Of a DNA stretch of 48,292 nucleotides, positions 43,441 to 48,292 are shown piece after piece; positions within the stretch are counted from its first letter, which is position 1; each line of letters opens with the position of its first letter. Source of the stretch: Gnetum montanum. Lineage: Eukaryota > Streptophyta > Gnetopsida > Gnetales > Gnetaceae. The notes under the pieces were generated by a model. That model was not told where the DNA came from. It made no database searches and was given only the letters and a program-made list of their open reading frames with translations. The position numbers were made by a program, and so were the translations under genes. The stretch covers positions 1,900 to 50,191 of the forward strand of contig MNCI01034159.1 in the NCBI GenBank assembly GCA_015680685.1. The letters run 5' to 3'.

Positions 43441-44250
43441 ATTGAGTATCTACTAAGTGATGATTGCATTGGTGGAATAACTATTTAGGTATTCCTCATG
43501 CCACTCTTGACCATAACTTAATCTAGGAAACCATGAAATTTTACATAAAATATAGTATTTCCTATGGGATAAGGCACAAATTCAATCCTACATCATAATT
43601 AGGATTGCCCCATGATTATGTGAGTGATTCTTAGTATATTACTATACTGCTATACTAAGAATACTTTGTGCATAACTTACTAATATTTTTGAGTTTAGGA
43701 TGGGGTTAGTCTAGTTTAGATTCTAAGGTAAGGTAGATCCTTGAAAATTACTTGCATTAGTCTAGTCTAGTGTAAGACATTAGTGATAAATTTCCACCTT
43801 GGCATAGGGAAATAGTAATGCATTCAAGTAGCAAGGGGTTCTTTCTTGGTGATCAATTATAAAAGATTATTTGTTAATCAATAGGTAGCTCTATGCAATC
43901 TTAGGCTATTCATCTATACCTTAATATAGCTGACCTAGATGGTAGTTTCTCTATGGGATCATATAGAAGTAGAAATAGAGGCATTTTGATGTGCTACGCT
44001 AGACATGAGAAGCATGGGTTAGAGCATTCCCCAAAGCATAACAATTGGTATTCATTATTCATCTAGTAGAATTGATTGGCCAAGATAGGACTTGTAAGGC
44101 TTCCTCTTAAGGCACTGTTCAAGGGGTAGTTTATTAGGGGTGTTACCAACACCACATAACTTTCCTCCCAGCAACCACCTAAAGTGTTTAATTGATATTT
44201 TATTCATCTTATTATTTAATAATTTATTATATTATTATTGTAATTTCATT
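43441..44250. other. unassigned sequence between X2 and the copia remnant
   Basis: At about 43,930-44,090 the plus strand has protein-like text (DGSFSMGSYRSRNRGILMCY) with few stops, possibly an exon after X2, but I cannot match it to anything. The remainder is AT-rich and featureless. Confidence 0.35.
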
Positions 44251-44289
44251 CAATTCATTTCAATCCTATTTCAAATCATTATGAATAAT

Positions 44290-44790
44290 AAATCTAAAGA
44301 CCATCACAAATTTTCATAATTCAAGTTTATTTTGCTTAGTGGAAAATCTCTAACTCTATGTCTTATCATCATATTTTACAAATTCAACATTGTCAAATAT
44401 TTCTTCCTAATCACTTATTATTTTATTTATCAGATAGCCTTTTACTCTTTGTAAACTATAATAAATCTTATTAAAGTAATAAAATTTTGCATACTTTTAA
44501 GTTAATAAGACTATCTAAGTGATTTTTTAGTTATCAATAATAACCTAGAAATATCTTCTAACTTCAAGGCTACCAAATCTATATGTAAAAGGTCTAAAGA
44601 ATACCTGGAAGAAATACATATGTTTCTTTAAAGAAAATTTACTTAACCTTTTCACAAGTCTTACACACCTTATCTTTCTTAGATTCAATGCTTGACAACC
44701 CATCAAAAATTTAAGTCTTTGAAAGTTTAAAAGTTATATTCTTCTATGCTAAAGCTAATTATCTTTTGATTTTCTAATTATATATTTTAA
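44290..44790 (-). pseudogene. Ty1/copia integrase, decayed
   Basis: Read on the minus strand: LWHRR-like text (N.L.HRRI near 44,740), a cysteine-containing finger remnant, a core block matching RP....LFG....LGG..Y..VIIDD, and near 44,340-44,440 SD.EEIFDNVEFVKYDDKT, corresponding to the SDHGxEFDN motif with the second catalytic Asp. The third block (TPQQNG) is worn away near 44,300. Order gag - protease - integrase before RT is the defining order of copia elements. RT is not visible to the left. Confidence 0.72.
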
Positions 44791-45390
44791 CTTATATTTA
44801 CTTACATCAAAATTATTAACAATATAAACATTATCTAATTTTTTACCTCTAAAGGTAACATCATCTATTTTAGAATCCTTTACAATGCAATGGTTAACTT
44901 AAAAAAGAATAATTTTTCTCATATCATAAAGTTGGATAACACTTAACAAACTATGTTCAAGTCTAGTAACATAAAGCAAATTTTTTATTTAGGGTGAATT
45001 CTTACCTCTAATAGTATTCTTACCTTTAATGAAAGCTTTGATATTATATCCAAATGAGACACTCCCATTAGCATAGCATCATAGGGACATAAATATTGAT
45101 TTCTTCCCATCTTATGTCTAGAACATCCACTATCTAAGTATCAAAAGAATGGTTTCTTACCTTTGGAAGTATCTTTTATTATGAAAGCCTTGAGATCCTT
45201 TTGTTTGAGTACACAAATCTTTTTCACTTAAGGTTTTGACTTTTGGAACCTTTAATTATACCTATCTTAATTAATACTAGACAAATATTTTATGGACATA
45301 TTGTAATTATTAAGCCTATATGGCCAACACAATTTAATGTGGTCATATCGTTTATAATATTAGCATTGTATATGAGCATTTTTTACAATA
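44790..45390 (-). pseudogene. Ty1/copia protease, gag-pre-integrase and zinc knuckle
   Basis: The protease active-site region reads YLDSGCSRHKMGRNQYL (about 45,085-45,145), almost the family consensus WYLDSGCSRHMTG. Further left, FGYNIKAFIKGKNTIRG and YVTRLEHSLLSVIQLYDM correspond to the segment leading to the GAG-pre-integrase domain. A decayed CCHC knuckle (C.YYKRYDHIKLCWPYR) lies at 45,330-45,380. The frame shifts several times. Confidence 0.8.
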
Positions 45391-46000
45391 ACATCATACA
45401 TTGACAAATACTTCCACAAACATGACGTCCTTCAATTTTTTCTAATGGTTTGAGAACAATCCATGATCTATCAATTAATTTTCTTGCCTATCCCATCATG
45501 ACATTTTGAGTAATAATTTCTTTTGTAAAATTTTCTAAGATAATGTTTAGATTAGCTGCCTTCTTCACTTATTGACTAATGATGTTTTGTGAGTCACTGA
45601 AGACTTATGTACTCTTCTTTAGCTCTTCTTTCTATGGATGAAGCTTCTCATTTCTATATTTTAGAGTTTTCAAAAAAAAATTAATACTTGTTTTGCAAAT
45701 TGGTAGAGGAAGCTTCTTATTTTGAAAGATTATAACCTAAACTTTCTATTTCAACTCTTTCTCATAAAGCATATACTTCATTTTCTTGCATACAACTTAT
45801 AATATTTCAAAATAAGATAAAAGAGTATCATATCTATCTTTTTCTTCTTCACTTGAAACACCAAGTCATCATCCTAGATAATGAATAGGGTGATAATAGA
45901 ATTTAATTACCTCTTCCTCAAGTAAATAATAATTACTCAAAACAACAAAAAATTAAAAGAAAAGGAAAGCACACAGCAAATTTATAATGGTTTTGACTTG
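45390..46000 (-). pseudogene. Ty1/copia gag C-terminal part
   Basis: The minus-strand reading is lysine/glutamate-rich and coiled-coil-like, with AANLNIILENFTKEIITQNV and MG.ARKLIDRSWIVLKPLEK, text found in plant copia gag proteins just before the zinc knuckle. Upstream gag is too decayed to read. Confidence 0.6.
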
Positions 46001-48292
46001 GCCTATTTCACTTTATAAAGGCTTTCTAAATCTTCCTCTCCTTTGGATTTCCTTCCTTTAAAGAGCTTCTAAACTAATTACATTGTTAGTTTATGAATTT
46101 TTAGTCTTTCAAAATGCATAAAATAAGATTTTTAAGAAAAATCCTCAGATGAAGGAGTAAGAAAATCAATATAACAATGATGTACTAGAATGTCCATTAC
46201 AAATTGTATAGGATTCCATCTGGTACAACCTTACACAAAATCACTCAACTAATTTATAGAGATAATTAACAAATGTACAAGCTATAGGTAAAATACATTT
46301 AAAAAAATTTAAAAAATCAATCATAAATTGTACCTTAAAACTACCACTATGTCATTCTCTTTCTTCTTCTATATTCTCTATTGGATCCTTTAAATTTTGA
46401 ATGTTGAATCCATTGAGAAGATCAAACTACTTGGAAATCTATATCATGAAGGAATGAGAGAAATGAAAATGCCCTAGCTTAAATGATAACAATGATTCTA
46501 ATTGATTTTCCTATCCAACAATGCATATACTTTTCATCTTTTCATGTTATAAGTATGACTTGACCTTTAGGGTTTCTTGGTAGGATTAATAAAATCAATC
46601 ACTAATTATCTCTCCTTTCACTGTATTTGTTACAATACCTTCAAGGTGAATACTTAACTCTTTGGGACCTTTCTCCTTTGATACGTAGCTAGGCCTAGTC
46701 ATTTTAGACTAAGGTAATCAACATGGTAAAAATGCTTTGTTAATGGGGAAATTCCATCTTTAAAATTAATGGATTCTCCCTAACTAGTTCTAATCTTCAA
46801 ACTAAATTGGAGCAACCTATGTACTTCATGCAAAAAAATTGATTCTTAGTAAACCTTGAACAGATCAACCTAACCAAAGGCCAAGAATGATCTATGTAGA
46901 ACATAACTAAATCATCAAAGATGAAATCAACAAAGATATAGAACTAAAATGTTCAAATTTTTCATTTTTTTCCTTCAATTTTTCAATTTGCATTTCTTTG
47001 AACATGTAGATTTGCTTGCTCCACAATGTTATGGCTTATTGCACCTATCAATCCATATTATTGGAATTACATAGGAAATATAGAATCAGGAAAGAGCTAA
47101 AATTTCAAGATATGAGATTTTAAACTATTAATTTAATCGATCATGATTAGTATGTAAGTCTAGTACAAGCTCCTACAAGTCATGACACTTAAGACAAATA
47201 CACTCTAAATATTGTAAGTTGCATCAATCTTAAATTTCAAAAAAGAGTTAACATGATATGAGCATGAGCTTTGCACTAGTCCTTTAAACTAGTTCATAAT
47301 ATCACTGCAAGTCGCACATAAAAAATCAAGTTTCTTAAAACCAATATAAGTTTCCACTTACTAAAAGTTCAAGTTAAATCAAGTAGCTAGGATAACACTA
47401 CTTGTAATTGCTCATGCTAAGGTAGTAGTGAGTTATAACCTTACCATATAGAGTTTTCTAGAGATTTTAAACTCATTGAAATCATCTCTTTAAAACCTAC
47501 ACACTTGCAAACTTTCTAAGTAATGTGATGATCAATGATAAGAGAATTACCCTTTGAACTTTAAGTGTCAAACTTGACTATTGAACTTCATAAGTTGTGA
47601 ACTAAAAATGAAATTTAAGCTTGAATTTCTAACTTTGAATTAAATTAGCAATGTAAGTAAATGATTTAAAGATATTTACGAGTTAATACAAATGAGAGAT
47701 GGTTGTGTATAATGCTAAGGGCTTGTAAATGATGCTAATGAGTTATGAATGAAGAAATTGTAAATTCTTGGAATGAGAATCAAGGTTTTTACAATGATGA
47801 GAAAGTCCACCATCATTATAAATTAGGCCATGGGACCATTATGTTTTCAAGGAAGAACTTAGTTCTCATAGTCTTTGACCATTAAACAAATTCAATTAAA
47901 AAGGTTTAAAAGATCAAAATTTAACTTCCTTGTGTCATAAAACTCAAAAAAAATTATGCTAATGGCATTAGCCATGATGCCATGACATGACTTTCATACT
48001 ATTTCTAACATAGGCATGCATTAATATTTTATTTTGTAAATAGCTAATGCTAGTAGAACTTATCATTATACAAATTTTACTATTTATTTGAATTTAATGT
48101 CTAGTTTTATAAGTGCACATTAGCTTTGTTGGATTTATAATTCACTTTATTACATAAAATTTTAATTTTCTTAAGCATCCTGCATAAAATTTGACTTATA
48201 TATTATACCTCAAAGTAATTAAATTCATATCTTTCTTTCCTAAAAATTTTAATAGACTCCACTAACAACATATGTTTAATCTTAAATATAAC
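46001..48292. other. AT-rich terminal region, nothing recognised
   Basis: No open frame with a recognisable motif, no LTR terminus and no RNA gene. The copia element's 5' part and LTR should lie here, but I cannot define them. Confidence 0.35.

Noticed and set aside
46001-48292. tRNA genes or other RNA genes in the terminal AT-rich region
   Set aside because: No A/B box pair or cloverleaf could be found by eye; a tRNA scan would be decisive.

Overview
This is nuclear DNA of a seed plant, AT-rich and built almost entirely of old, decayed, mutually nested retrotransposons. No intact host gene is visible. Lineage-typical plant retrotransposon proteins (Athila-type gag/protease/RT, a Tat-type pol with the extra RNase H, Ty1/copia gag-PR-IN), kilobase LTRs, GT-AG introns and TATA boxes all point to a plant. 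The depth of nesting and the age of the copies suggest a very large genome such as a gymnosperm's, but that is inference. There are no RNA genes, CRISPR arrays or bacterial-type signals.

The backbone is three related Ty3/gypsy (Athila-like) elements on the minus strand, all with LTRs of the form TGATGA...TCATCA and a primer-binding site complementary to tRNA-Asp. Element B is the oldest; its RT, protease and gag occupy about 1.9-5.59 kb. Element A (5,597-12,559, both LTRs, flanking ATAAA/GTAAA) lies between B's gag and B's primer site. Element C (12,930-39,729, both LTRs, flanking CTAGC/CTAGT) lies within B's 5' LTR, whose halves are now at 12,654-12,929 and 39,730-about 40,215.

Inside the 26.8-kb span of C, from its 3' end (left) to its 5' end (right), are: a minus-strand accessory reading frame (X3) split by a 3.85-copy tandem array of about 871-bp units, each with a TATA box and the same lysine-rich frame; an interspersed repeat (D, also present in A) that itself carries an oppositely oriented solo LTR with a 5-bp target duplication; a plus-strand gypsy integrase/RNase H scrap beside an N-flanked inverted repeat that looks like an assembly fault; LTR-like DNA with hairpin clusters; a Tat-type pol on the minus strand bounded on both sides by related minisatellites; a plus-strand multi-exon pseudogene (X1) with at least four recognisable GT-AG introns; then C's own RNase H, RT, protease, gag, primer site and 5' LTR.

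Right of B is AT-rich DNA with tandem duplications, a decayed FCP1/HAD-like fragment, a second plus-strand copy of the X family (X2), and a minus-strand Ty1/copia remnant (44.3-46.0 kb). The last 2.3 kb shows nothing I recognise.

The most interesting content is the X family. Two clear copies and one probable copy share protein similarity, and two keep introns. In element C the probable copy sits where Athila-type elements carry their extra 3' frame. I do not recognise its function.
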